Assembly: GCA_023423695.1 (NCBI GenBank)
Contig: JAFAFA010000027.1
Location: 1 to 64,000 of the forward strand
Direction: 5' to 3'
Length of the DNA: 64,000 nt
Source: Pseudomonadota bacterium
GTDB taxonomy: Bacteria > Pseudomonadota > Alphaproteobacteria > Azospirillales > Azospirillaceae
In this document: piece after piece, positions 46,043 to 55,711 of the stretch
How positions within the stretch are numbered: position 1 is the first letter of the stretch
Layout: the number at the start of each line of letters is the position of its first letter
The notes under the pieces: model-generated
What the model was told of the DNA's origin: nothing
Databases searched by the model: none
What the model saw: the letters and a program-made list of their open reading frames with translations, nothing else
Program-made: the position numbers and the translations under genes

Positions 46043-46060
46043 ATGACACTTTCATGACAC
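46043..46060 (-). promoter_or_regulatory. Pho box upstream of pstS
   Basis: Minus strand GTGTCAT-GAAA-GTGTCAT: two direct 7-mers, 4-bp spacing, close to the alphaproteobacterial CTGTCAT-N4-CTGTCAT PhoB site. Another half-site-like CTGTGAC lies at 46062-46068. The spacing fits regulation of pstS at 45956. Confidence 0.8.
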
Positions 46061-46084
46061 AGTCACAGAGCGGCTCTTTCCCTC

Positions 46085-46218
46085 TCACACTCTGCCAAGT
46101 CCCCTCTCCCCCGGAGAAAGGGTTAGGGTGAGGGAGGGAGCGCGGCGGGAGCTTTGGGAAAAATACGCAGTGCCTCCCCCTCACCCCGGCCCTCTCCCCG
46201 GGGGGAAGAGGGGGACTC
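46085..46218. repeat. REP-like inverted pair at the 3' end of phoR
   Basis: Copy one at about 46098-46136 (CCCCTCTCCC, GGGTTAGGGTGAGGG) and copy two at about 46176-46213 in reverse (CCCTCACCCCGGCCCTCTCC). The pair is the same family as at 35.9-36.06 kb. Copy one contains the phoR stop codon, so the gene reads through the pair. Confidence 0.75.
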
Positions 46219-47709
46219 GGCCGGCAGGTAGACGGTGAAGGCACTGCCCACCCCAACCTCGCTTTCGATGGTCAGGCGGCCGCGGTGGCGGTTCAGGATG
46301 TGCTTGACGATGGCGAGCCCCAGCCCGGTGCCGCCCATGGCGCGGGACCGCGCGGCATCGACACGGTAGAAGCGTTCCGTCAGGCGGGGCAGGTGGGTGC
46401 GGGCGATGCCCTCGCCACGGTCGCGCACCGAGACCGACACCATGGATGTGCCGCTGCGCACCACGCGCTTGTCCTTCGCCGTGGCCCCGCTGGGCGTGGG
46501 CAGCCCTGCAAAGCCCACCGCCGCGCCGTCGGCCAGCGCCACGGTGACGGTCACGTCGGTGTCCTCGCGCGTGTACTTGATCGCGTTGCTGACCAGATTC
46601 TGGAAGACCTGGGTCAGCTGGTCTTCGTCGCCGACGACATAGGGCAGGGTCTCCGGCACCTCCAGCCGCAGACGGATGCGGCGCTGGGCGGCCTTCAGTT
46701 CCAGCGCGGCGATGACGTTCTCCAGCTCCTCCACCACATCGACCCTGCCGCTCGGCGGCATATGCTCATCCAGTTCGATACGGGAGAGCGACAGCAGATC
46801 GTTGACCAGCCGGGTCATGCGGCTGGCTTGGTCGTGCATGATCGACAGGAAGCGGTCCTGCGCCTCCGGATCGTCGCGCGCCGGGCCGCGCAGGGTCTCG
46901 ATGAAGCCCAGCAGCGAGGACAGCGGCGTGCGCAGCTCGTGGCTGGCATTGGCGATGAAGTCGGCCCGCATCTGCTCCGACCGGCGGGCGGCGGTGACGT
47001 CGTGCAGGGTCAGGATCGCCATGCGGGCGACGGTGGCCGGACGTGCCGCCGCATCCTCCTCGATCTCGCCGTCCAGCAGGGAGGGGTCGGGTTCCGGCAC
47101 CAGCCGCTGGAAGGGCTTCACCTGCGCCTCGAAGCTGCGCTCCACCGGCACCGGCAGCGTGAATTCGATGATGCGCGACGCACCGCCGCGCAGCACCGAG
47201 TCCACCGCCTCCAGCACCGCCGGCGTGCGCAGGGATGACGCAAGGTCGCGGTCCACCACCTTGTCGCCGAACAGCTCACGCGCGGTCTGGTTGGCGCGCA
47301 CCACCTGCCGTTCCGCATCCATCAGCAGCAGCGGGGCGGGCAGGGCGTCGATCACCGCCTCGTCGGCGTCGAGCTGCATCCGCACGCTTTCCGCCCGGCG
47401 CAGGCCGACCCGATGCAGCCGGCCGATGGTCGCGGTCAACGCCTTCAGGGCGGGCGGCGTGCCGGCCGGCGCCAACGGCTCGTCGGACTCCGCCAGCCGG
47501 GCGGCATAGTCGGTCATCGCATCGGCATCGCGCCGGTAGGTGCGCAGGACCAGCACCGCGCCCACCAGCGCCAGCGCCGCCGCGGCCAGCGCCAGCCCGC
47601 CATGCAGCGCCCCGGCATGCACCGCCCAGGCCAGCACGCCCAGCAGGGGCGCCAGCATCAACAGGATCGCGGTCAGCAGCGGGGTGGGCGGCGACGCCTT
47701 CAGGCGCAT
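46123..47709 (-). CDS. phoR: Phosphate regulon sensor histidine kinase PhoR
   Basis: A 528-residue membrane kinase. The first ~45 residues form two hydrophobic helices (LLTAILLMLAPLLGVLAW; LALAAAALALVGAVLVL). A PAS-like region (~105-200), then the H box NASHELRTPLSSLLGFIETL and an HATPase domain with QNLVSNAIKYTRED, RDRGEGIARTHLPRLTERFYR and GGTGLGLAIVKHILN. Canonical PhoR ends near VYLP; here ~31 extra residues rich in Pro, Gly and Glu follow, encoded by the REP pair. It is divergent from the XRE gene. Confidence 0.94.
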   Translation of the reverse strand: MRLKASPPTPLLTAILLMLAPLLGVLAWAVHAGALHGGLALAAAALALVGAVLVLRTYRRDADAMTDYAARLAESDEPLAPAGTPPALKALTATIGRLHRVGLRRAESVRMQLDADEAVIDALPAPLLLMDAERQVVRANQTARELFGDKVVDRDLASSLRTPAVLEAVDSVLRGGASRIIEFTLPVPVERSFEAQVKPFQRLVPEPDPSLLDGEIEEDAAARPATVARMAILTLHDVTAARRSEQMRADFIANASHELRTPLSSLLGFIETLRGPARDDPEAQDRFLSIMHDQASRMTRLVNDLLSLSRIELDEHMPPSGRVDVVEELENVIAALELKAAQRRIRLRLEVPETLPYVVGDEDQLTQVFQNLVSNAIKYTREDTDVTVTVALADGAAVGFAGLPTPSGATAKDKRVVRSGTSMVSVSVRDRGEGIARTHLPRLTERFYRVDAARSRAMGGTGLGLAIVKHILNRHRGRLTIESEVGVGSAFTVYLPAESPSSPRGEGRGEGEALRIFPKAPAALPPSP

Positions 47710-47867
47710 GGGAACGGCACCAGCTCTGGGGTTGAAGGGCAGGCGGCATGACGATCAGCCCTTCTACACCATCGTCGCGCATGCCGCGCGGCGGTCATAA
47801 AAGTTTCATGGCCGGACCTGTGCGGTCCCTCGTTGACTCCAATATAATGGAGACCCATTCTATCATC

Positions 47868-48473
47868 ATGGAGAATGCGAAAACCGACATCGACAGCCGC
47901 CTTGCCGCCCGCCTGCGTGGCTTGCGGGCGGACCGTGGTTTGACCCTCGATGCCTTGGCCGAACGGTCGGGCGTCAGCCGTTCCATGATCTCGCTGGTCG
48001 AACGGGGAGAGAGCAGCCCGACCGCGTCCGTCCTGGATCGGCTCGCCGCCGGACTGGGCGTGACACTGGCCGCATTGTTCGCAGAAGCGGAGCGGGAAGA
48101 CGCCACCCCCGTCGCCCGCCGCGCCGATCAGGTCGCCTGGACGGACCCCGCCACCGGCTACCGACGCCGGAACCTGTCGCCGCCGGGCTTCCCGTCGCCC
48201 ATCGAACTGGTGGAGGTGGAGTTGCCGCCCGGCGCCCGTGTCTCCTACGACAGCGGGAACCGCGCCGCGACGGTGGAACAGCAGGTCTATCTTCTGGACG
48301 GCACCATCGACCTGACGGTGGGGGAGACGATGCACCGCCTGTCCACCGGCGACTGCCTCGCCATGCGGCTCGACCGTCCGACCGGCTTTCACAATCCCAA
48401 CGACCGCACCGCCCGCTACATCGTGGCGCTGATCACTGATTGGCGTCCTGCCCTAAACGCCGTTAAACGCTGA
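47868..48473 (+). CDS. XRE-family regulator with cupin domain
   Basis: A 201-residue repressor-like protein. The helix-turn-helix is residues ~10-60 (LRGLRADRGLTLDALAERSGV, then SRSMISLVERGESSPTASVL), and a C-terminal cupin (EVELPPGARVSYD ... VYLLDGTIDLTVG ... LSTGDCLAMRLDRPTGFHN) would sense a small ligand. The ATG at 47868 gives the family start; an ATG at 47847 in frame is possible. A TATAAT sits at 47843-47848. A GNAT follows 11 bp downstream, probably co-transcribed. Confidence 0.88.
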   Translation: MENAKTDIDSRLAARLRGLRADRGLTLDALAERSGVSRSMISLVERGESSPTASVLDRLAAGLGVTLAALFAEAEREDATPVARRADQVAWTDPATGYRRRNLSPPGFPSPIELVEVELPPGARVSYDSGNRAATVEQQVYLLDGTIDLTVGETMHRLSTGDCLAMRLDRPTGFHNPNDRTARYIVALITDWRPALNAVKR

Positions 48474-48484
48474 AGGAGCCTGCC

Positions 48485-49051
48485 ATGGACAGCGCTTGTG
48501 TGGACTCCGCCCAACAGGGTGGGGAAGGCGGGGCCGCCATGACGGTGCGCGTTCTGTCGGGCCCGCAAGCCCATGCCGCCGTACCCCGGCTGACGGAGGT
48601 GCTGCTGGATTGCGTTTCGGGCGGCGCCTCGGTCAGCTTCATGTCACCGCTCGACCGCGCCACCGCCGAAGACTTCTGGCGGCAGGTGGCGGCGGGGGTG
48701 GAGCAGGGGGAGCGCATTCTGCTGGTGGCGGAGGACGGGCAGGGCGTGCTCGGCACCGTACAGTTGGTCGTCGCCCAGCCGCCGAACCAACCCCACCGCG
48801 CCGACCTGTCCAAGATGCTGGTCCACCGCCACGCCCGCCGCCGCGGTGTCGGCGCCGCCCTGATGCAGGCCGCCGAGGATGCCGCCCGCGCCGCCGGCAA
48901 GACCCTGCTGGTGCTGGACACCGCCTCACCCGATGCCGAACGCCTGTACGCGCGCGCCGGCTGGGTAAAGGTCGGGGTCATCCCGAACTACGCCCTGTGG
49001 CCGGAGGGTGGATTCTGCGACACCACCTACTTTTACAAGACGCTGGGGTGA
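48485..49051 (+). CDS. GNAT family N-acetyltransferase
   Basis: A 188-residue acetyltransferase. The GNAT core spans roughly residues 20-185; the acetyl-CoA loop is RRRGVGAALMQAAEDAAR and later LVLDTASPDAERLYARAGW, then YALWPEGGF. The start has GAAGGAGCCTGCC upstream. It is encoded with the XRE-cupin regulator, a pairing typical of antibiotic or metabolite acetyltransferases, but the substrate is unknown. Confidence 0.9.
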   Translation: MDSACVDSAQQGGEGGAAMTVRVLSGPQAHAAVPRLTEVLLDCVSGGASVSFMSPLDRATAEDFWRQVAAGVEQGERILLVAEDGQGVLGTVQLVVAQPPNQPHRADLSKMLVHRHARRRGVGAALMQAAEDAARAAGKTLLVLDTASPDAERLYARAGWVKVGVIPNYALWPEGGFCDTTYFYKTLG

Positions 49052-49129
49052 GGGCATTCCCTTGAATGCCTTCACCCGGGGCAGGAGAGGGGATCTCCTC
49101 CGCTTGCGCGGAGGAGGGAACCTATCAAC

Positions 49130-51394
49130 TCACCACGGCAGCGAGTCATGCGCCGCCAGGGCTGCGGCGGTGACGATGTCGTTGACCGAGGCGCCCATGC
49201 TGACGATCTGCGCCGGCTTGTCCAAGCCGATCAGCAGCGGGCCGATCATCTGGCCGCCGGCCATCTTGTTCAGCAGCTTGGCCGAGATGTTGGCCGAATG
49301 CAGGCCGGGCATGATCAGAACGTTCGCCGGACCGGACAGCCGCGAGAACGGGTAGACACGCTTCATCAGCTGGTAGTCCAGCGCCACGTCGGCCGACATC
49401 TCGCCGTCATATTCGAAATCGACCCGGCGGCTGTCGAGGATCGACAGGGCCTCGCGCAGAGGATCGGTGTTCGGGTGCGGCGTCTGGCCGAAGTTGGAGA
49501 AGGACAACATCGCGATCCGCGGCTCGTGCCCCATCTGCCGGGCCTTAGCCGCGGCGCCGATGGCGATGTCGGCCAGCGTCTTGCCGTCGGGACGGACATG
49601 AACGGTGGTGTCGGCGATGAAGACGGTGCGGCTGCGGGTGATGAACAGGTGCAGGCCGAACACCGGCTCGCTCGCCTTGGGGTCGATGACCCGGCGGAGT
49701 TCCTCATACGCGACGCCGAAGCTGCGGGTCAGGCCGGTCACCATGGCGTGGGCGTCGCCCTGCGCCACCATGCAGGCGGCGAAGACGTTGCGGTCCTGGT
49801 TGACCATCCGCTGGCAGTCGCGCAGCAAGGCGCCCTTGCGCTGCAGGCGGCGGTAGAGGTGGTCGGCATAGCGGCGGTTGGCGTCCGACAGGCGGGCGTT
49901 GTGGATCTCGAACTGGACATGGGCTTGGCCCATCGCCGCAAGCTGTTCCTTGATGACCTCCTCGCGGCCGATCAGCACCGGAGTGCCATAGCCATGGGCG
50001 CGGAAAGCCATGGCGGCGCGGATCGTCCGTTCCTCCTCGCCCTCGGCGAAGACGACGCGGCGCGGGTTGGTCCGCACCTTCTCCAGGATCAGTTCCAGGC
50101 TGTCCGCCGTCGGGTCCAGGCGGGTGCGCAGGCTGTGCTTGTAGCTGGTCAGGTCGAGGATCGGCTTGCGCGCCACGCCGCTTTCCATGGCGGCCTGGGC
50201 GACCGCAGCCGGGACGGTGACGATCAGGCGCGGGTCGAAGGGCACCGGGATGATGTAGTCCGGACCATAGCGCAGCCGGCGCCCGGAATAGGCGGCGTCG
50301 ACCTCGTCCGGCACATCCTCGCGCGCCAGCGCCGCCAGCGCCTTGGCCGCGGCGACCTTCATCGCCTCGTTGATGGTGGTGGCGCGGACATCCAGCGCGC
50401 CGCGGAACAGGTAGGGGAAGCCCAGGACGTTGTTGACCTGGTTCGGGTAATCCGACCGGCCGGTCGCCACGATGGCGTCGCCGCGCACTGCCTTAACCTC
50501 CTCCGGCGTGATCTCCGGATCGGGGTTGGCCAGCGCGAAGATGATCGGCTTGGCCGCCATCGACTTCACCATCTCCGGCGTCATCGCCCCCTTGGCCGAC
50601 AGGCCGACGAAGACGTCGGAGCCGGCCACGGCCTCCTCCAGCGTGCGCTTGTCGGTATCGACGGCGAAGGACGACTTCCACTGGTTCATGCCGCTGGTGC
50701 GGCCGCGATAGACCACGCCCTTGGTGTCGCACAGGATGATGTTTTCACGTGAAACACCCATCGTGCAGAACAGCTCGGCGCAGGCGATGCCCGCCGCGCC
50801 GGCGCCGTTCACCACCATCTTGACGTCCTCGATCTTGCGCCCGGTGATGTCGCAGGCGTTGATCAGGCCGGCGGCGGCGATGATCGCGGTGCCATGCTGG
50901 TCGTCATGGAAGACCGGGATGTCCAGCAGCTCGCGCAGCCGCTCCTCGATGATGAAGCAGTCGGGCGCCTTGATGTCTTCGAGGTTGATGCCGCCGAAGC
51001 TGGGGCCGAGGAAGCGCACGCAGTTGACGAACTCGTCCACGTCGCGGGTGTCGACCTCCAGGTCGATGCCGTCGACGTCGGCAAAGCGCTTGAACAGCAC
51101 CGCCTTGCCTTCCATCACCGGCTTGCCGGCGAGCGCGCCGAGGTCGCCCAGCCCCAGCACCGCCGTGCCGTTGGAGATGATGGCGACGATGTTGCCCTTG
51201 GCCGTGTAGTCGTAGGCGAGCGACGGATCCTCGGCGATGCGCAGGCAGGGGACGGCGACGCCGGGCGAATAGGCCAGCGCCAGGTCGCGTTGGGTGGTCA
51301 GCGGTTTGGTCGGGGTGATTTCCAGCTTGCCGGGCCGGCCGCTGGAATGCAGCAGCAGGGCCTCTTCGTCGGTGACGCGCTTGGTGTCGGACAT
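49130..51394 (-). CDS. maeB: NADP-dependent malic enzyme with phosphotransacetylase-like domain
   Basis: A 754-residue MaeB-type enzyme converting malate to pyruvate and CO2 with NADPH. Malic-enzyme region (~1-425): SPGVAVPCL, NVGTAVLGLGDLG-like block (NGTAVLGLGDLG), FHDDQHGTAIIAAAGL and VVNGAGAAGIACAELF. A C-terminal PTA-like domain (~430-754: VVFAEGEEERTIRA ... ANVLIMPGLHSANIS) is usually non-catalytic and regulatory. The start at 51394 follows GGAACACGACATCC loosely. A parS-like site lies inside the gene at 50741-50756. Confidence 0.94.
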   Translation of the reverse strand: MSDTKRVTDEEALLLHSSGRPGKLEITPTKPLTTQRDLALAYSPGVAVPCLRIAEDPSLAYDYTAKGNIVAIISNGTAVLGLGDLGALAGKPVMEGKAVLFKRFADVDGIDLEVDTRDVDEFVNCVRFLGPSFGGINLEDIKAPDCFIIEERLRELLDIPVFHDDQHGTAIIAAAGLINACDITGRKIEDVKMVVNGAGAAGIACAELFCTMGVSRENIILCDTKGVVYRGRTSGMNQWKSSFAVDTDKRTLEEAVAGSDVFVGLSAKGAMTPEMVKSMAAKPIIFALANPDPEITPEEVKAVRGDAIVATGRSDYPNQVNNVLGFPYLFRGALDVRATTINEAMKVAAAKALAALAREDVPDEVDAAYSGRRLRYGPDYIIPVPFDPRLIVTVPAAVAQAAMESGVARKPILDLTSYKHSLRTRLDPTADSLELILEKVRTNPRRVVFAEGEEERTIRAAMAFRAHGYGTPVLIGREEVIKEQLAAMGQAHVQFEIHNARLSDANRRYADHLYRRLQRKGALLRDCQRMVNQDRNVFAACMVAQGDAHAMVTGLTRSFGVAYEELRRVIDPKASEPVFGLHLFITRSRTVFIADTTVHVRPDGKTLADIAIGAAAKARQMGHEPRIAMLSFSNFGQTPHPNTDPLREALSILDSRRVDFEYDGEMSADVALDYQLMKRVYPFSRLSGPANVLIMPGLHSANISAKLLNKMAGGQMIGPLLIGLDKPAQIVSMGASVNDIVTAAALAAHDSLPW
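50741..50756 (+). other. parS-like ParB-binding site inside maeB
   Basis: GTTTTCACGTGAAACA, two mismatches from the consensus TGTTTCACGTGAAACA, both at the outer left end; the TTTCACGTGAAA core is intact. It lies in coding sequence for the malic enzyme, where the minus strand reads GVSREN. Confidence 0.65.
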
Positions 51395-51442
51395 GGATGT
51401 CGTGTTCCTCAACGGAGTGTACTGCCCGTCGGTCGTCGTTGA

Positions 51443-51536
51443 TGCCTTTTTGTGCGGTGCGCTGCCGACGGTGGGGCAGCGATGGTATACGCCGAACGCG
51501 CAACTCGCCAAGCCTCCATCAGTGCCTTTTTGTACG
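51443..51536 (+). repeat. Direct repeat TGCCTTTTTGT(G/A)CG upstream of maeB and rph
   Basis: Two 14-base copies, 51443-51456 and 51523-51536, with one difference, 80 bp apart in the 331-bp gap between the divergent maeB and rph. Possibly binding sites for a regulator of either gene. The rest of this gap shows no supported gene. Confidence 0.4.
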
Positions 51537-51725
51537 AATCATGCATTTTCCCGCCTATCGGCGACACATCCAGTTTGTTCGTCATCCCATCCAATTCATT
51601 TGTGTACGCAGAAGGGCGGCAGGTTCCCATCAGGGCATGGAGCCGGGCGGGACGCCATGCTGGACGGCGACGGGCGGAGTCGTTAGCTTGCCGGCCGATT
51701 GCAAACGACCTTCGGATTGATGCCC

Positions 51726-52445
<720 letters not shown>

Positions 52446-52472
52446 GGCCCCATCAGCCAGAGGTTCACGATC

Positions 52473-53072
52473 ATGTCCGCTCCCCGCCGCTTCACCGGCG
52501 ACACCCTCGTCATCGCCAGCCACAACAAGGGCAAGGTGCGCGAGATCGCCGACCTGCTCGGCCCCTATGTCGCCACTTTCACCTCGGCCGGGGAGCTGGG
52601 CCTGCCCGAACCGGAAGAGACCGGAACCACCTTCATCGCCAATGCGGAGCTGAAGGCGAAGGCCGCCGCCGCCGCCGGCCATGTCGCGCTCGCCGACGAC
52701 AGCGGGGTGGTGGTGCCGGCACTGAACGGCGATCCCGGCATCTATTCCGCCCGCTGGGCCGGCCCGACCAAGGACTTCGCCATGGCGATGCAAAAAGTCG
52801 AGGACGGTCTTGCCGGCAAGACCGACCGCAGCGCCTATTTCGTCTGTGCCCTGTCGCTGGCCTGGCCGGACGGCCATGTCGAGACGGTGGAAGGCCGCTG
52901 CTACGGCACGCTGGTGTGGCCGCCGCGGGGGCCGCAAGGCTTCGGCTATGACCCGATGTTCCTGCCGGATGGCCACGGCCTGACCTTCGGCGAGATGGAT
53001 CCTGCCAGGAAGCACGAGATGAGCCACCGTGCCGACGCCTTCCGCCAGTTGGTGGAGCGGTGTTTCCGGTGA
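52473..53072 (+). CDS. rdgB: Non-canonical purine NTP pyrophosphatase (RdgB/HAM1)
   Basis: A 199-residue house-cleaning enzyme that converts dITP, XTP and ITP to monophosphates. Motifs: IASHNKGKVREI, EETGTTFIANAELKA, ADDSGVVV with catalytic Asp, and PQGFGYDPMFLPDG with MSHRADAFRQL at the end. The stop codon overlaps the hemW GTG start by four bases. Confidence 0.96.
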   Translation: MSAPRRFTGDTLVIASHNKGKVREIADLLGPYVATFTSAGELGLPEPEETGTTFIANAELKAKAAAAAGHVALADDSGVVVPALNGDPGIYSARWAGPTKDFAMAMQKVEDGLAGKTDRSAYFVCALSLAWPDGHVETVEGRCYGTLVWPPRGPQGFGYDPMFLPDGHGLTFGEMDPARKHEMSHRADAFRQLVERCFR

Positions 53073-54244
53073 GTGTTTTTGAGCTTGGTTATGATGGGCC
53101 CGGATTTGCCATCTACGTCCATTGGCCCTTCTGCAAGTCGAAATGCCCCTATTGCGATTTCAACAGCCATGTCCGCGAGCGCGTCGACCATGACCGCTGG
53201 CGGGCCGGGCTGCTGCGCGAGTTGGACCATTACGCCGACCTGACGGCTGGGCGCACCGTCACCTCGATCTTTTTCGGCGGCGGCACGCCGTCGCTGATGG
53301 AACCGGCCACGGTCGGCGCCATCATCGACCGTGTCGCCCAACGTTGGCCGGTTGCAGATCGGCTCGAGGTGACGCTGGAGGCCAACCCGACTTCGGTCGA
53401 GGCCGGCAAGTTCCGTGCCTTCCGCACCGCGGGAATCAACCGCGTCTCTCTCGGCATTCAGGCGCTGGACGACGCCAGCCTGAAATTCCTCGGCCGTCAG
53501 CACAACGCGGCGGAGGCCACCGGCGCCATCGAACTGGCGGCGCGGACCTTCGACCGCTTTTCCTTCGACCTGATCTATGCGCGTCCCGGCCAGACGGTGG
53601 CGGCTTGGCAGGCCGAACTGGCGCAGGCGCTGGATTACGCCGTCGGCCATCTCTCGGTGTATCAGCTGACGATCGAGGAGGGGACGGCCTTCTACCCGCT
53701 GCACGCCCGCGGCGATCTGGTGTTGCCCAACGAGGATCTCGCCGGCGATCTCTACGAGGCGACACAGAGCCAGCTGACGGCGGCGGGGCTGCCGGCCTAT
53801 GAGATTTCCAACCACGCCCGTCCGGGCGAGGAAAGCCGCCATAATCTGACCTATTGGCGCTATGGCGATTATGTCGGCATCGGTCCCGGTGCCCATGGCC
53901 GGCTGACGCTGGATGGCGGGAAGTTCGCGACCCGCGCCCACCGTGCCCCGGAAATCTGGCTGGAGCGGGTGGAACGCGATGGTCATGGTGCCGCCGCTCC
54001 CGACCCGGTCGACCGAAACTCCCGCGGCACCGAGCTCCTGATGATGGGGCTGCGCCTCAGCGAAGGGGTGCGGCTTGCCCGGCTGGTGGAGGAAACCGGC
54101 CGGACGCTGGACGATTTCGTGGAACCGGCAGCCTTGTCCCGCCTGATCGAGGGCGGCTTCCTGACCCGGGATGCGGATCGGCTCGTTGCGACATCGGAGG
54201 GGCTACAGCGACTGAACGCGGTACTCAGCGCGATTTTGGCGTAA
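53069..54244 (+). CDS. hemW: Radical SAM heme chaperone HemW
   Basis: A 391-residue radical-SAM protein. The Fe-S motif is CKSKCPYCDF near residue 20, and FFGGGTPSLM, then EANPTSVEAGKFRAFRTAGINRVSLGIQALDD follow. The C-terminal HemN-like helical domain has GLRLSEGVRL and LTRDADRLVATSEG. HemW binds and transfers heme and is not a coproporphyrinogen oxidase. GTG start at 53069 overlaps the rdgB stop (GTGA); GTG 53060 is alternative. Confidence 0.93.
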   Translation: MSVFELGYDGPGFAIYVHWPFCKSKCPYCDFNSHVRERVDHDRWRAGLLRELDHYADLTAGRTVTSIFFGGGTPSLMEPATVGAIIDRVAQRWPVADRLEVTLEANPTSVEAGKFRAFRTAGINRVSLGIQALDDASLKFLGRQHNAAEATGAIELAARTFDRFSFDLIYARPGQTVAAWQAELAQALDYAVGHLSVYQLTIEEGTAFYPLHARGDLVLPNEDLAGDLYEATQSQLTAAGLPAYEISNHARPGEESRHNLTYWRYGDYVGIGPGAHGRLTLDGGKFATRAHRAPEIWLERVERDGHGAAAPDPVDRNSRGTELLMMGLRLSEGVRLARLVEETGRTLDDFVEPAALSRLIEGGFLTRDADRLVATSEGLQRLNAVLSAILA

Positions 54245-54278
54245 GATCTCCTGGTTTCGAACCGGGAAAGGGCAGGGG

Positions 54279-54773
54279 ATGCGCATCAGTCTGATTGTGG
54301 CCGCTGCGATGAACGACGTGATCGGCCGCGACGGCCGATTGCCCTGGAACCTTCCCGGCGATCTGCGCCGGTTCAAGCAGCTGACCATGGGCAAGCCGGT
54401 GCTGATGGGCCGCAAAACCTGGGAGTCTCTACCGCTGCGGCCGCTTCCCGGCCGCGACAACCTCGTCGTCAGCCGTCAGACGGCAGTCGGCGACCATGAC
54501 GGTGCCCGCTGGTTCTCCGGGTTGGGAGCCGCCGTGTCCTGGGCGCAGGAGTCCGGTGCGGTGGAGCTCTGCGTCATCGGCGGCGCGGCGCTGTTCCGCG
54601 AGACTTTGCCCATCGCCGATTGCCTGCATCTGACCCGCGTGGAGAGCGCGGTGAACGGCGACACGCTGATGCCGCCCATCGGCGCGGAGTGGGTCGAAGT
54701 CTGGTCGAGCGCGCCTATGGAAGAGCACGGGCTGTTCTACCGCTACATCGATCTGGAGAAGGTGCGGGGGTAG
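54279..54773 (+). CDS. folA: Dihydrofolate reductase
   Basis: A 164-residue NADPH enzyme regenerating tetrahydrofolate. Signature ISLIVAAAMNDVIGRDGRLPWNLPGDLRRFKQLT, MGRKTWESL, and the late CVIGGAALFRETL block are all present. The start has AGGGGAT immediately upstream. It is convergent with parB, with a GGGGGC/GCCCCC hairpin between (54773-54790). Confidence 0.95.
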   Translation: MRISLIVAAAMNDVIGRDGRLPWNLPGDLRRFKQLTMGKPVLMGRKTWESLPLRPLPGRDNLVVSRQTAVGDHDGARWFSGLGAAVSWAQESGAVELCVIGGAALFRETLPIADCLHLTRVESAVNGDTLMPPIGAEWVEVWSSAPMEEHGLFYRYIDLEKVRG

Positions 54774-54790
54774 GGGGCGAGCAAGCCCCC
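54773..54790. terminator. Short hairpin between folA and parB
   Basis: GGGGGC-GAGCAA-GCCCCC, between the convergent stops; a modest bidirectional terminator candidate without a long T-run. Confidence 0.4.
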
Positions 54791-54799
54791 AGAATCCCT

Positions 54800-55711
54800 T
54801 TACTCCTCTCCGCCCAACCGGTGCAGAACGTCGTCCAGCTGGTCGAGCGTCTGGTAGTGGATGGTGATCGTGCCTCGCTGCCCCTGGGGATTGATCGCGA
54901 CCTTCAATCCGATGCGGGCGGAGATCTCCTCCTCAAGATTGATCAGGTCGACATCCTTCATCGCCGGCGCGGCGCCGGACCCGTCATTCGCGGCCTTGCC
55001 CTTCTTGGCCTTGGGTTGGTCGCCACGCATCAGGTCTTCGGTCTGGCGGACATTCAAGCCGCGCGTGACCACCTCGCGGGCGACCGCGGCCGGATCCGGG
55101 GCGGTCAGCAGGGCACGGGCATGGCCGGCGGTCAGCGCGCCGTCCTGCACCATCGACTTGACCGGATCGGGCAGAGCCAGCAGGCGCATCATGTTGGCGA
55201 CATGGCTGCGGCTCTTGCCGACGGCGCGGGCCAGATCCTCCTGCGTGTGCTCGAACTCCTCCATCAGGCGGCGGTAGCCTTCCGCCTCTTCGAGAGGAGT
55301 CAGATCCTGGCGCTGGATGTTCTCGATCAGCGCGATTTCCAGCGCCTCGCGGTCGCTGAGATCGCGGATGATGACCGGAACCTCGTGCAGGCCGGCGATC
55401 TGCGCGGCGCGCCAGCGGCGCTCACCGGCAATCAACTCGTAAGAGTTCGCATCCTCGGAGTCACGGCGGACCAGCAACGGCTGAAGAATGCCTTTGTCGC
55501 GGATGGACTCGACGAGGCCGCTGATGGCCTCCTCGTCGAACTTCCGCCGCGGCTGGTATTTGCCGGGGTGGACGAACTCGATCGGCACCTGCTTGGACTG
55601 CCGCACCTTGTCGAGCGCCGAATAATCCTCGGTCGCCTCGCCGAACAGGGCGGAAAGGCCGCGGCCCAGGCTGGCGCGGCGGGCGCCCCCTTGCTTGGTG
55701 TCGTCGATCAT
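54800..55711 (-). CDS. parB: Chromosome-partitioning protein ParB
   Basis: A 303-residue DNA-binding CTPase that spreads from parS and loads SMC. The N-terminal block is GRGLSALFGEA, then the CTP/arginine motif LIAGERRWRAAQIAGLHEVPVIIRDL, the helix-turn-helix QEDLARAVGKSRSHVANMMRLLALP, and a C-terminal dimerisation domain (ISARIGLKVAINPQGQRGTITIHY). It overlaps parA by four bases. Sites for it are in the window. Confidence 0.96.
   Translation of the reverse strand: MIDDTKQGGARRASLGRGLSALFGEATEDYSALDKVRQSKQVPIEFVHPGKYQPRRKFDEEAISGLVESIRDKGILQPLLVRRDSEDANSYELIAGERRWRAAQIAGLHEVPVIIRDLSDREALEIALIENIQRQDLTPLEEAEGYRRLMEEFEHTQEDLARAVGKSRSHVANMMRLLALPDPVKSMVQDGALTAGHARALLTAPDPAAVAREVVTRGLNVRQTEDLMRGDQPKAKKGKAANDGSGAAPAMKDVDLINLEEEISARIGLKVAINPQGQRGTITIHYQTLDQLDDVLHRLGGEE

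Noticed and set aside
51409..51630. Minus-strand frame of about 73 codons upstream of maeB
   Set aside because: No ribosome site, no family resemblance and basic low-complexity end; the region is better read as the maeB leader.
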